This document shows, piece after piece, positions 17,345-25,693 of a DNA stretch of 64,000 nucleotides (its first letter is position 1; every line of letters starts with the position of its first letter). Position numbers and translations under genes: made by a program. Below the pieces are notes generated by a model. That model was not told the DNA's origin. It saw only the letters and a program-made list of their open reading frames with translations, and did not search any database. Source of the DNA: Prevotella sp. (GTDB taxonomy: Bacteria > Bacteroidota > Bacteroidia > Bacteroidales > Bacteroidaceae); assembly GCA_016287755.1 (NCBI GenBank), contig JAEEWT010000003.1, forward strand, positions 180,193 to 244,192, read 5' to 3'.

Positions 17345-19930
17345 ATGGATAAGAAGAAGTATTATAGTATATTCCTTATTGCCCTATTCCTGAGCATTTT
17401 ACCGCTATGTAAATTGGCTGCACAAGAACAGACAGAAGATACACATGCCCATGCCTCAAGTCTGAAGTGGAAAGGTATTGATATAGACGAAGTATTTGGT
17501 AACACTGACTATCTGGCTACCAAAGATAATTATTCTAATAAGAATGGTATGCGATTCTTTCTCTATAACGTGGGTACAGGCCGATTTGTTATAGAGGGAG
17601 GCAACTGGGGAATGGAAGGCAGACTCTTTCATGAGACCTTCGGGCGACCGATGGAACTGCTCTACTTACAATTGAATGGTAATAAATATGGAATTGTAAA
17701 AAGTGGAATTAGCGAAAGCACGGATAAAAATTTATTTGGTTGCAATGCACCAGGTGCTTTTCATACTCAATCTAATTGGGAGAATTATGAACAATACAGT
17801 TTCACTATCATGATGGATGCAAGCAAGACCAAACGGAATGGATGGACTTTTGAGCGTGTGGATGGTGAAACAGGAGACACATACACCTACTATATGTACG
17901 AAACTTCCAATCAAAATAATTATAAAAACAACAAGTATTATCTAGGAGCAGTGTATGGTGATTGGAAGAAAGATAATAGTAATACCGAAACTGATAAGCT
18001 TGTATATAGAGACTATGATCGTGCAACATGGACAACCAAAGAAGACGTAAAAAACATAACAACAAAATATGAGGTTAAAGAAGAGTTTAAAACGGAGATG
18101 ATTCCTTTAAACGAACTTTACCAATGGCGACTTGTGCCAGAAAAAGAATTTCTGGATATGCTTGATAATGATGAAATCGGACTGAATCCCAGTGTCTCTG
18201 TTCAGATTTACGATCGTGACTTCACGCGAAATGCAGAGCAATTTAGTACAAATTGGATAACGGAGAACAAAAGTGGTGTAAATTATAATGTTAAAGGTCG
18301 GTATGGGTTTACTTTTGGATCTACTGGTAATAAATACAATACTCAGCAAAAACAGTATAACAATGATGCATGGAATAAACCATTGAGACTGAAAAACATA
18401 TTCGAAAAGGTTGACGGATCACAAGCAGAAAATTTTAAATACGGACTGAAGAATGGAAAGTATGGCTTCCTTACCTTCGAGGGGATTGGACGCACTTATA
18501 CAAAGGTGGAGGTGCCAAGAGCTGGATGGTATCTTGTTCAGTGCTACGGATTTGTGTATAGTGATTCTGGACATGATGCTTACCTCTTTGCAAAAGTTGA
18601 GGGTAGTAATGAGACATCTTCAACTGGAGGGGAATCAAAGAATAATCTTCGTCATATAAGTACTAGTACTCTAAGTAATGAAATATTAACGGGGAAAAAT
18701 GATAGAGAAAAATGTCTTAAGGTGGGCAAGTTTCTTACGCAACCAAAAACAAGTGAGAGCGAAGGAGAAACGAAAGAAGACTATTTGACTACGTTGTGGA
18801 TTTGTATAACCGAAGAACAGTTCGAGAATGGAATCAAAACATTACAGATAGGTGTTGGTAAAGACGAGGCAACACAAAGCGAGGGGATAGTGAACAATGG
18901 AAAAACCTATTACTACGACACCGACTGGGTATGTGTTGACGACTTCCGCATGTCATACCTTGGTCTTCGTCCTGCGTTCTTCTATGAGGAAGAGGAAAAT
19001 CTCAACTATTTGGATCCCACCTCATCCGATTATATCGATTCTGAAACAAACAAAGCGAAACAGTATCAGGGTGCTTCACCCACAGGACAATATGCCGGTG
19101 CGATATGTATTGAGCGTTCGCTATTGACAGACCAGTGGAATACGTTCAGTTTCCCACTAAATCTGACAGGTGAGCAGATACGCCAAGCATTTGGCGAAGA
19201 TGCACAATTGGCGTATATACATAGCGTTGGCGGTTTGTCACAACATGATAATGTCATCGACTTCCAGACTAAAACATTGTTTACGTCAGAGACTGTGGTA
19301 GAGCCAGGACAGTTCTATTTGCTGAAGCCGACAAAACTCCCTCTCAAGGGCATCGATCCACGGGGACGCGAAGCAGAGTATTATGAACTGGGTCGGAAAT
19401 ACTTTTCAGTTAATGACGAACCTGATAGTTATAAACACGACCTCTTGGCAGCCGGAACAAAGATGGAGAACAAAGAGACCATTAAGATGGGTGACGGTAG
19501 ACAAGGCGGCACAGCATCGGTGACCTACGTGCAAACCTCTGATGTGACAAATTTCCATGTGAATTCAGATGGTATCTATACCGGAACCAATATCTATGCT
19601 CCCAAAGGTTCTTACGCTGTGAGTGTCAAATCCGACAAAGCCACCATCTTCCATTTAAAGAGAGATACTCCTATCAAGGGCTTCAGGGGCTGGATCAATC
19701 TGGATAATGAGTTAGATCAGCAGTCGTCGAAAGAATTCTCGATGGAAATATACGGTATGTTCTTTAAAGAGCCTTCAGGAGTGACTACTGATGCTGAACT
19801 ACCAAGTATACAGATTCTGAGCAACGATGAGGCTGTCTATGACCTTACCGGACGTAAGGTGGGAACCCTTGGTAAGAACCTGCCTAAGGGAATTTATATC
19901 GTGAAGGGCAAAAAGTTCTTCGTGAATTAG
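17345..19930 (+). CDS. Large secreted protein with C-terminal sorting-like tail, function unknown
   Basis: 861 aa. It has a signal peptide (KKKYYSIFLIALFLSILPLCKLAAQ, ~26 residues). The N-terminal part has repeated aromatic beta segments (YNVGTGRFVIEGGNWGMEGRL) of a kind seen in lectin-like Prevotella surface proteins. The middle contains jelly-roll-like strands (YTKVEVPRAGWYLVQCYGF). The C-terminus EAVYDLTGRKVGTLGKNLPKGIYIVKGKKFFVN is a typical Bacteroidota type A-like tail, implying export to the surface. I cannot assign a catalytic family. Codon use in the middle is visibly more AT-rich than in neighbouring genes, which may reflect transfer or relaxed selection. A 59-aa peptide gene follows. 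Confidence 0.7.
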   Translation: MDKKKYYSIFLIALFLSILPLCKLAAQEQTEDTHAHASSLKWKGIDIDEVFGNTDYLATKDNYSNKNGMRFFLYNVGTGRFVIEGGNWGMEGRLFHETFGRPMELLYLQLNGNKYGIVKSGISESTDKNLFGCNAPGAFHTQSNWENYEQYSFTIMMDASKTKRNGWTFERVDGETGDTYTYYMYETSNQNNYKNNKYYLGAVYGDWKKDNSNTETDKLVYRDYDRATWTTKEDVKNITTKYEVKEEFKTEMIPLNELYQWRLVPEKEFLDMLDNDEIGLNPSVSVQIYDRDFTRNAEQFSTNWITENKSGVNYNVKGRYGFTFGSTGNKYNTQQKQYNNDAWNKPLRLKNIFEKVDGSQAENFKYGLKNGKYGFLTFEGIGRTYTKVEVPRAGWYLVQCYGFVYSDSGHDAYLFAKVEGSNETSSTGGESKNNLRHISTSTLSNEILTGKNDREKCLKVGKFLTQPKTSESEGETKEDYLTTLWICITEEQFENGIKTLQIGVGKDEATQSEGIVNNGKTYYYDTDWVCVDDFRMSYLGLRPAFFYEEEENLNYLDPTSSDYIDSETNKAKQYQGASPTGQYAGAICIERSLLTDQWNTFSFPLNLTGEQIRQAFGEDAQLAYIHSVGGLSQHDNVIDFQTKTLFTSETVVEPGQFYLLKPTKLPLKGIDPRGREAEYYELGRKYFSVNDEPDSYKHDLLAAGTKMENKETIKMGDGRQGGTASVTYVQTSDVTNFHVNSDGIYTGTNIYAPKGSYAVSVKSDKATIFHLKRDTPIKGFRGWINLDNELDQQSSKEFSMEIYGMFFKEPSGVTTDAELPSIQILSNDEAVYDLTGRKVGTLGKNLPKGIYIVKGKKFFVN

Positions 19931-19947
19931 GTTAGAGGTTAGAAGAG

Positions 19948-20127
19948 ATGAAGAAGGAGTACATAGCACCTGAGATGTGGGTAACCCCGTATGAGGCTAC
20001 CCACATCCTTGCGCGTTCAAAGCCGGGCTATGCCATCGATAATGAAGAACATGACGATAGCAATATCATCGACATTGAGGAAGATCCGTGGGATGGCGAT
20101 GACGACGAATGGCTCGATTTGTGGTAA
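19948..20127 (+). CDS. Small acidic peptide (59 aa), not in the ORF track
   Basis: ATG at 19948 opens a frame of 59 codons ending at TAA 20127. The peptide begins MKKEYIAPEMWVTPYEATHILA and ends in a very acidic stretch rich in D, E and W (GDDDEWLDLW). Short peptides starting MKK.Y..PEM, often following secreted-protein genes, are common in Prevotella; this is recollection of a type, not a search result. It starts 17 bp after the large secreted protein, and a GTTAGAG-type repeat lies in the gap, so it is likely co-transcribed. Function unknown; the N-terminus is not a classical signal peptide. Confidence 0.6.
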   Translation: MKKEYIAPEMWVTPYEATHILARSKPGYAIDNEEHDDSNIIDIEEDPWDGDDDEWLDLW

Positions 20128-20329
20128 TTGTGACATTTGTGACATGTGACATTTGTGACAATAAGCTTTTTTACATGTGGATTTGAAGGGTTATATTATA
20201 TATATAATATAAAATATAATTACTTATAATATATAATCTAATGTTCATTTCTCAACATCGAAAATCATCGTTTCTCAACATCGAAAATCCTTAATGTCAC
20301 AAATGTCACATGTCACAAATGTCACAATT
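20126..20329. mobile_element. 204-bp palindromic element with perfect 35-bp terminal inverted repeats
   Basis: The left arm (20126-20160) is built of TGTGACATT repeats and is exactly the reverse complement of the right arm (20295-20329). The centre is very AT-rich, with TATATATAATAT-type palindromes, and includes a direct repeat TTTCTCAACATCGAAAATC at 20248 and 20271 (period 23 bp). The left arm overlaps the stop of the small peptide gene. No coding potential. It is MITE-like and may also act as a transcription terminator. Confidence 0.75.
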
Positions 20330-20387
20330 TGTATCGGAATGTCGAGGTGTCGTTATAACTTATAACGTAATCCCGTAATAACGAAAA

Positions 20388-20446
20388 GGGAAAGTGCCAC
20401 ACTTTGCGCTAAAAACTATGGCAGTTTCCAATTGAAAGTGCCTCAA
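20388..20446. repeat. GAAAGTGCC-type hairpin motif, copy 2
   Basis: GGCAGTTTC-caatt-GAAAGTGCC forms a stem with one mismatch, preceded by another GAAAGTGCCA. The same motif occurs in the hairpin at 7.15 kb and in tandem at 32.8 kb. The rest of the 20330-20555 gap shows no gene. Confidence 0.5.
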
Positions 20447-20555
20447 ACGCTGATTGTGGGAACGTCATTCTCTGATAGCGTTTACGGCGTTCAGTGTTTT
20501 TTAACGTTAGAATCTTGTTTGTTAAAGGATTTTCACGCGCTGTAGGGGGTCGATA

Positions 20556-20587
20556 TTTGGTGGTTACAATAATTATACGTACCTTTG
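20556..20587 (+). promoter_or_regulatory. Promoter of miaB
   Basis: TTTG (20556-20559), a 20-bp spacer and TACCTTTG (20580-20587) match the consensus. The TTG start used in the ORF track is part of this -7 box, which rules it out as the true start. Confidence 0.8.
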
Positions 20588-20605
20588 TCACCAAATAACA
20601 AAATA

Positions 20606-22009
20606 GTGAAGAAACTCTATATAGAAACATATGGGTGCCAGATGAACGTGGCCGACTCAGAGGTTGTTGCCTCTGTGATGCAGATGGCCGACTATGAGGT
20701 CACCACAGATATTCAGGATGCAGATGCGGTATTCTTGAACACCTGTTCGGTAAGAGACAATGCCGAACAGAAGATCTACCACCGCTTGGAAGAGCTGAAT
20801 GCGATGCGCAATAAGCGCACCAGCGACTCAAACGGCGCTCCACACACCACACCCCACACTCCTCGGTTAATCATAGGTGTTCTTGGCTGTATGGCCGAGC
20901 GGGTGAAGGATGATCTGATTAAGAACCATCATGTGGATCTGGTGGCAGGACCGGATGCCTATCTTTCGTTGCCCGACTTGATTGCGCAGTGCGAACTGGG
21001 GCAGAAAGCAATCAATATCGAACTCTCCAATACCGAAACCTACCGTGATATTCTTCCCCAACGACTGCATACTGCCAAGGTGGGCGGCTTCGTGAGTATC
21101 ATGCGCGGCTGTAATAACTTCTGTCATTACTGCATCGTGCCTTATACCCGAGGAAGGGAACGCTCAAGAGATGTGGAGAGTATTTTGCGCGAGGTTCAAG
21201 ACCTGCAGCAGCGGGGATTCAAAGAGGTGACGCTGTTGGGACAGAATGTGAACAGCTATGGATTGTCTCCCAGCGGGAAACCACTGCCCGATGGAACGAG
21301 TTTTGCTGAACTGCTGAGAAAGGTGGCAAAGGCTGTTCCTGAGATGCGCGTGCGTTTTACCACATCCAATCCCGAGGATATGAGCGAGGACATCCTCCAC
21401 GCCATTGCCGAGGAACCGAATCTGTGTCGACATATCCACTTCCCGGCGCAAAGCGGAAGTAACCATACCCTGAAACTGATGAACCGCAAATATACGCGTG
21501 AGGACTATCTGAACAAGGTGGAGGCCATCAGAAGGATTATCCCTGATTGCGGTCTTTCAACAGATATCTTCGTGGGCTACTGCGATGAAACGGAAGAGGA
21601 CTTCCAGCAGACACTCTCGTTGGTGCGTGAGGTGCAGTTCGATTCCGCGTTTATGTTCAAATACTCGGAACGACCAGGTACCTATGCTGCCAAGCACTTG
21701 GCGGATAATGTGCCTGAGGAGGAGAAGATTCGCCGACTGAACGAGCTGATAACGCTGCAGACACAGATCTCAGCCGACCGTAATAAGCTGGATGTGGGAA
21801 AGGTGTTCGACGTGCTGGTGGAAGGATTCAGTAAGCGCTCTCGTGAGCAGCTGATGGGACGCAACGAGCAGAACAAGGCCGTGGTGTTCAACAAAGACGG
21901 GCATCATATCGGTGAAACGGTTCGTGTAAAAATCACTGAGAGTTCCAGCGCCACGCTGAAAGGTACTATTATCGACGAAGGAGGAAGGAGGAAGGACGAA
22001 GGAGAATAG
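20606..22009 (+). CDS. miaB: tRNA-2-methylthio-N6-dimethylallyladenosine synthase
   Basis: 467 aa from GTG at 20606 (KKLYIETYGCQMN), chosen because the ORF-track TTG lies inside the promoter. The N-terminal MTTase domain has the three iron-sulfur cysteines (YGCQMN, NTCSVR, GCMAER). The radical SAM domain has CNNFCHYC (~169-176). A C-terminal TRAM domain precedes the end. It methylthiolates i6A37 of tRNAs. Oddities: an insertion of about 12-15 residues (NGAPHTTPHTPR) between the MTTase cysteines, encoded by a CACAC/CACTCC tract, and a C-terminus (DEGGRRKDEGE) encoded by the GAAGGAG arm of repeat R3. Confidence 0.96.
   Translation: MKKLYIETYGCQMNVADSEVVASVMQMADYEVTTDIQDADAVFLNTCSVRDNAEQKIYHRLEELNAMRNKRTSDSNGAPHTTPHTPRLIIGVLGCMAERVKDDLIKNHHVDLVAGPDAYLSLPDLIAQCELGQKAINIELSNTETYRDILPQRLHTAKVGGFVSIMRGCNNFCHYCIVPYTRGRERSRDVESILREVQDLQQRGFKEVTLLGQNVNSYGLSPSGKPLPDGTSFAELLRKVAKAVPEMRVRFTTSNPEDMSEDILHAIAEEPNLCRHIHFPAQSGSNHTLKLMNRKYTREDYLNKVEAIRRIIPDCGLSTDIFVGYCDETEEDFQQTLSLVREVQFDSAFMFKYSERPGTYAAKHLADNVPEEEKIRRLNELITLQTQISADRNKLDVGKVFDVLVEGFSKRSREQLMGRNEQNKAVVFNKDGHHIGETVRVKITESSSATLKGTIIDEGGRRKDEGE
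20835..20865. repeat. CACTCC-type simple-sequence insertion inside miaB
   Basis: A C/A-rich tract (CCACACACCACACCCCACACTCC) lies in frame where other MiaB proteins have only a short loop before IIGVLGC. Composition resembles the tracts in rnr and downstream of dusB. Confidence 0.6.
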
Positions 22010-22090
22010 AATAGAGATACAAATAAGGGGTATAGAGGTCCTGATGCATGATGCAAATCTCCTTCCTCTTTCCTCCTTCCTCCTTCCTCG
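21976..22090. mobile_element. MITE-like repeat R3 with GAAGGAG heptamer inverted repeats
   Basis: A 115-bp element with left arm CGAAGGAGGAAGGAGGAAGG... and a right arm that is its near reverse complement, ending CCTTCCTCG. Read on the minus strand it shares TTGTATCTC and the CTCCTTCGTCC junction with R1 and R2. The left arm encodes the last ~11 codons of miaB and the right arm ends 19 bp before the MsbA-like gene. Confidence 0.75.
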
Positions 22091-22108
22091 AAAAAAATAT
22101 TAGAAAGC

Positions 22109-23944
22109 ATGAAAGAATTCTTAAAGGTATTAAAACGCTTCATACCACCCTACAGGAAGTATTTGTTCCTAACGGTGCTCTTCAATATCCTCAGTGCGGT
22201 ATTGAATATCTTCTCATTCATGACCATCATCCCCTTGCTGAACATCCTCTTCCAGACGGAATCGGGTATGCGCCAGACGGAATGGATAGAGTGGGGCGAG
22301 ATGAACCTGAAGAACTGCACCGAGGTGGTAAGCAACAATGCGAACTGTCTGGTACAGGATATGGTGCTGAACTTAGGTGCTACCACGTCGTTGCTGGTTA
22401 TCGGACTCTTCCTGGCGTTCATGACCTTCCTGAAGACGGGTGCTTACTTCTTGTCGTCGGCCACCATCATCCCCATTAGAACAGGTGTGGTGCGTGATAT
22501 CCGTAACCAGCTGTACCAGAAAATCACTTCGCTGCCTTTAGGTTTCTTCAGCGAGGAACGCAAGGGTGACATCATTGCACGTATGAGTGGTGATGTACAG
22601 GAAATAGAAACATCCATCATGGCGAGTCTTGATATGTTGTTCAAGAACCCCATCCTGATCATCGCCTATTTCACCACATTGCTCATCGTTTCATGGAAAC
22701 TCACCCTCTTCACCATTATCTTCGCCCCGCTTTTCGGCTGGTTCATGGGCTTTGTGGGCAGGAAACTGAAGGCCAAGAGTATCAGGGCACAGTCGTTGTG
22801 GAGCGATACGATGAGTCAGGTGGAGGAGACCTTAGGTGGCTTGCGTATCATCAAGGCCTTCAACGCTGAGGAGAAGATGAACCGCAGGTTCGACCATGTG
22901 AACTCTTCGTATCGTAACGATATCATGCGCGTGAATATCCGTCAGCAGATGGCGCACCCCATGAGTGAGTTCTTGGGAACGGTAATGATTGTTATCGTGC
23001 TCTGGTTCGGTGGTATCCAGGTGTTGAACAATGCCTCCATCAGCGGACCAACCTTTATCTACTACCTCGTCATTCTCTACAGCATCATCAATCCGCTGAA
23101 AGAGTTCTCCAAGGCCAGCTATAACATCCCCAAGGGATTGGCTTCGATGGAGCGTGTGGATAAGATTCTGCTGGCCGAGAATAATATTAAGGAGCCCGAG
23201 AATCCCAAGCATATCGATAGCTTCGAACATCAGATAGAGTTCCGTAACGTGTCGTTCAAATATGCCGACCAATGGGTGCTGCGCGACATCAATCTGGTTA
23301 TTGAGAAAGGTAAGACCATCGCTTTGGTGGGACAGAGCGGTGGCGGAAAATCTACATTGGTGGATCTGATTCCGCGCTATTACGATGTGCAGGAAGGTGA
23401 GGTGCTGATAGATGGCATCAACGTGAAGGATCTGGGTATTCACGACCTGCGTAAGCTGATCGGTAATGTGAACCAGGAGGCCATCCTCTTCAACGACACC
23501 TTCTTCAATAATATCTCCTTCGGCGTGGAAAATGCTACACGCGAAGAGGTGGAACATGCGGCAAAGATTGCCAATGCCCACCAGTTCATTATGGCTGCCG
23601 AACAGGGGTATGATACGAATATCGGTGATCGTGGCGACCGCCTCAGTGGCGGTCAGCGCCAACGTGTAAGTATTGCCCGGGCCATCCTGAAGAACCCGCC
23701 TATCTTGATTCTCGATGAGGCTACATCGGCACTGGATACGGAAAGTGAACGACTGGTGCAGGATGCGCTCGAACGACTGATGAAGACGCGTACCACTGTG
23801 GCCATTGCGCACCGTTTGAGTACCATCAAGAACTCGGATGAGATCTGCGTGCTCCATGAAGGACGCATCGTTGAACGCGGCTCGCATGAGCAGTTGCTCA
23901 ACAGCGACGGATATTACAAGAAACTCCATGAGATGCAATCGTAG
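22109..23944 (+). CDS. ABC transporter with fused permease and ATPase domains, MsbA-like
   Basis: 611 aa. The N-terminal ~330 residues carry about six membrane helices of an ABC type IV exporter. The ATPase domain has Walker A GQSGGGKST (~409-417), signature LSGGQRQR (~512), Walker B ILILDEATSALD (~533) and the H-loop AIAHRLST. The protein should work as a homodimer in the inner membrane. Its place just before an LpxL-like acyltransferase and a Kdo-kinase-like gene supports lipid A flipping (MsbA role), although drug or lipid export cannot be excluded. The start lies just after repeat R3; the acyltransferase follows 3 bp after the stop. Confidence 0.88.
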   Translation: MKEFLKVLKRFIPPYRKYLFLTVLFNILSAVLNIFSFMTIIPLLNILFQTESGMRQTEWIEWGEMNLKNCTEVVSNNANCLVQDMVLNLGATTSLLVIGLFLAFMTFLKTGAYFLSSATIIPIRTGVVRDIRNQLYQKITSLPLGFFSEERKGDIIARMSGDVQEIETSIMASLDMLFKNPILIIAYFTTLLIVSWKLTLFTIIFAPLFGWFMGFVGRKLKAKSIRAQSLWSDTMSQVEETLGGLRIIKAFNAEEKMNRRFDHVNSSYRNDIMRVNIRQQMAHPMSEFLGTVMIVIVLWFGGIQVLNNASISGPTFIYYLVILYSIINPLKEFSKASYNIPKGLASMERVDKILLAENNIKEPENPKHIDSFEHQIEFRNVSFKYADQWVLRDINLVIEKGKTIALVGQSGGGKSTLVDLIPRYYDVQEGEVLIDGINVKDLGIHDLRKLIGNVNQEAILFNDTFFNNISFGVENATREEVEHAAKIANAHQFIMAAEQGYDTNIGDRGDRLSGGQRQRVSIARAILKNPPILILDEATSALDTESERLVQDALERLMKTRTTVAIAHRLSTIKNSDEICVLHEGRIVERGSHEQLLNSDGYYKKLHEMQS

Positions 23945-23947
23945 GAA

Positions 23948-24919
23948 ATGAAAGGGGGGATAGGATATAAGTTGCTATATGGTTGTGCCTATGCGGTATC
24001 GTTGTTGCCGTATAGCATCTTGTATGTGGTCTCCGATTTCTTCTATCTGCTGGTGTATCACCTTGTGGGCTATCGTAAGAAGGTGGTCAGAAAGAACCTG
24101 TCTTCTTCGTTCCCCGAGAAGGATAAACAGGAACTGAAGAAGATCGAGAAGGCCTTCTATCACTGGTTGTGCGACTACTTCGTTGAGACGTTGAAACTGC
24201 TGAGTGTATCGGATGAGACGCTGCTGAAGCACATCGAGTTCCGCAATGCCGAAGAGATAGAGCAGTGCTTCGACAAAGGACAGTCGTGCGCGGCCTTCCT
24301 GGGGCATTACTGCAATTGGGAACTGCTATCTACAACAGCCTTGGCCATGTCGCGCTGGAAAGAAACCACGAACGAACGGCAGTCGGCTGTAATGGGACTG
24401 ATTTACCATCCGCTCAGGAACAAGGCGTTCGACCGTCTGTTCATCCAGCTACGACAGAAGAAACAGGGTACTTGTATCCCCAAGAAGGAGATTCTTCGCT
24501 ATCTGGCTAAATACAGAAAGGAGCAGCGGATGTCGCTGTTCGGCTATATCGCCGACCAGAATCCGAAGTGGGAGAATATCCATCTGTGGCTGCCGTTCCT
24601 GAATCATGACACGCCTGTGTTTACCGGCGCAGAGAGGATCGTAAGGAAAATGAACAATGCGGTGTTCTATGTCGATATGGAACGACCTGAACGGGGGAAG
24701 TATATCTGTACTTTCAAGCGGATGAGTGATGCGCCGGGACAACTGGAGGAATATGAACTGACACGACAGTTCTTCCAGATGCTCGAGGAAACGATTCGTA
24801 GGGCACCGCAATACTACCTCTGGACGCATAACCGATGGAAGCGGACGCATGAAGAGTTTGATAGGAGGAAGGACGAAGGAGGAGGGAGGAAGGATTCCCT
24901 CCGGGAAGGACGAAGTTGA
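23948..24919 (+). CDS. Lipid A biosynthesis acyltransferase (LpxL/HtrB family)
   Basis: 323 aa. It has an N-terminal membrane anchor (~8-35) and the family catalytic dyad HxxxxE as HYCNWE (~120-125). The downstream FGYIADQNPKWENIHLWLPFLN and FTGAERIVRKMNNAVFYV blocks are characteristic. It transfers an acyl chain from ACP to lipid A on the cytoplasmic face of the inner membrane. The last ~20 residues (RRKDEGGGRKDSLREGRS) are encoded by a GGAAGGA-type repeat tract and look appended to the normal C-terminus. The next gene's ATG follows the TGA directly, so the cluster is probably one operon. Confidence 0.9.
   Translation: MKGGIGYKLLYGCAYAVSLLPYSILYVVSDFFYLLVYHLVGYRKKVVRKNLSSSFPEKDKQELKKIEKAFYHWLCDYFVETLKLLSVSDETLLKHIEFRNAEEIEQCFDKGQSCAAFLGHYCNWELLSTTALAMSRWKETTNERQSAVMGLIYHPLRNKAFDRLFIQLRQKKQGTCIPKKEILRYLAKYRKEQRMSLFGYIADQNPKWENIHLWLPFLNHDTPVFTGAERIVRKMNNAVFYVDMERPERGKYICTFKRMSDAPGQLEEYELTRQFFQMLEETIRRAPQYYLWTHNRWKRTHEEFDRRKDEGGGRKDSLREGRS
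24862..24916. repeat. GGAAGGA-type repeat tract at the 3' end of the acyltransferase gene
   Basis: Short purine-rich units (GGAGGAAGGACGAAGGAGGA) with an internal hairpin GGAGGGA/TCCCTCC. Related in sequence to the arms of R1-R3 but without a complete element. Confidence 0.65.
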
Positions 24920-25675
24920 ATGAGTAGAAAACTGATTCTCAGAGAGAAATACAAGGACCTGAAAGAGTTTGTGGCACAGATTCCCAGACGGTTTGAACAA
25001 GAGGGCCGCACCATCTACAAGGGGCGGAACCTCATCAAGGTGTTTGATGGACCTAACGACTTGCAGATGAACGTAAAACGCTATCGCATCCCTAAGGGCA
25101 TCAACCGCCTTGTCTATTCCCTCGGCATCCGCAAGGCGAAGGGTCTGCGGGGCTATCAGTATCCGCGGGTCTTATTGGAAAAGGGAATAGATACACCTGA
25201 GCCTATTGCCTATATCGAGGATAGGAAAGGCGGACTCATCACCTATTCTTATCTCATTACCGTGCAAAGCAAGCTGCAACATACCTTGTATGAGTTCGGT
25301 AATGCGCCGAAAGAGCAATGGTTGCCGATGGTGGAGCCCCTTGCTGCCTTTGCTGCCAAGATCCATGAGCAAAACCTCATGCACCGCGATTTCTCTCCAG
25401 GCAATGTGCTGTGGGACGTGATTGACGGTACTTATCAGTTCTCAGTGGTGGATATCAACCGTATGTATTTCGGTGAGGTGGACATGAAGCAGGGATGTGA
25501 GAACTTCGCTCGTCTCTGGGGACCGAAGGAGTTCTTCTGTGAGTTGATACGTTCCTACGCCAAAAACCGCCATTTCAACGAGGAAGAGGCTATACGCATT
25601 GCCCTGTCTGCCAGGGAACGCTTTTGGACAAGATACCGGAAAAGGCATGAGGTGATGTTTGATCTGGAACTGTAA
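24920..25675 (+). CDS. Lipopolysaccharide core kinase-like protein (Kdo/WaaP/InaA family)
   Basis: 251 aa. The kinase-like fold is recognised by the catalytic loop HRDFSPGNVLW (~155-165) and the metal-binding segment FSVVDINRM (Asp in the DFG-like position). The N-terminal half has the lysine-rich strand expected for ATP binding, less conserved. Family members phosphorylate Kdo or heptose in the LPS inner core at the cytoplasmic face. Location directly after the LpxL-like gene supports an LPS role. Cytoplasmic; no signal peptide. Confidence 0.8.
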   Translation: MSRKLILREKYKDLKEFVAQIPRRFEQEGRTIYKGRNLIKVFDGPNDLQMNVKRYRIPKGINRLVYSLGIRKAKGLRGYQYPRVLLEKGIDTPEPIAYIEDRKGGLITYSYLITVQSKLQHTLYEFGNAPKEQWLPMVEPLAAFAAKIHEQNLMHRDFSPGNVLWDVIDGTYQFSVVDINRMYFGEVDMKQGCENFARLWGPKEFFCELIRSYAKNRHFNEEEAIRIALSARERFWTRYRKRHEVMFDLEL

Positions 25676-25693
25676 CGATGATTGTATTGAGCG

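Noticed and set aside
20248-20289. Short CRISPR or iteron
   Set aside because: Only two copies at 23-bp period inside a palindromic element, and no replication or cas gene nearby.
20585-20605. TTG start of miaB in the ORF track
   Set aside because: The TTG is part of the -7 box TACCTTTG, so it would not be in the mRNA.
22832-23938. 368-aa minus-strand ORF
   Set aside because: It is antisense to the MsbA-like gene, which has all ABC motifs; the ORF has no recognisable domain.
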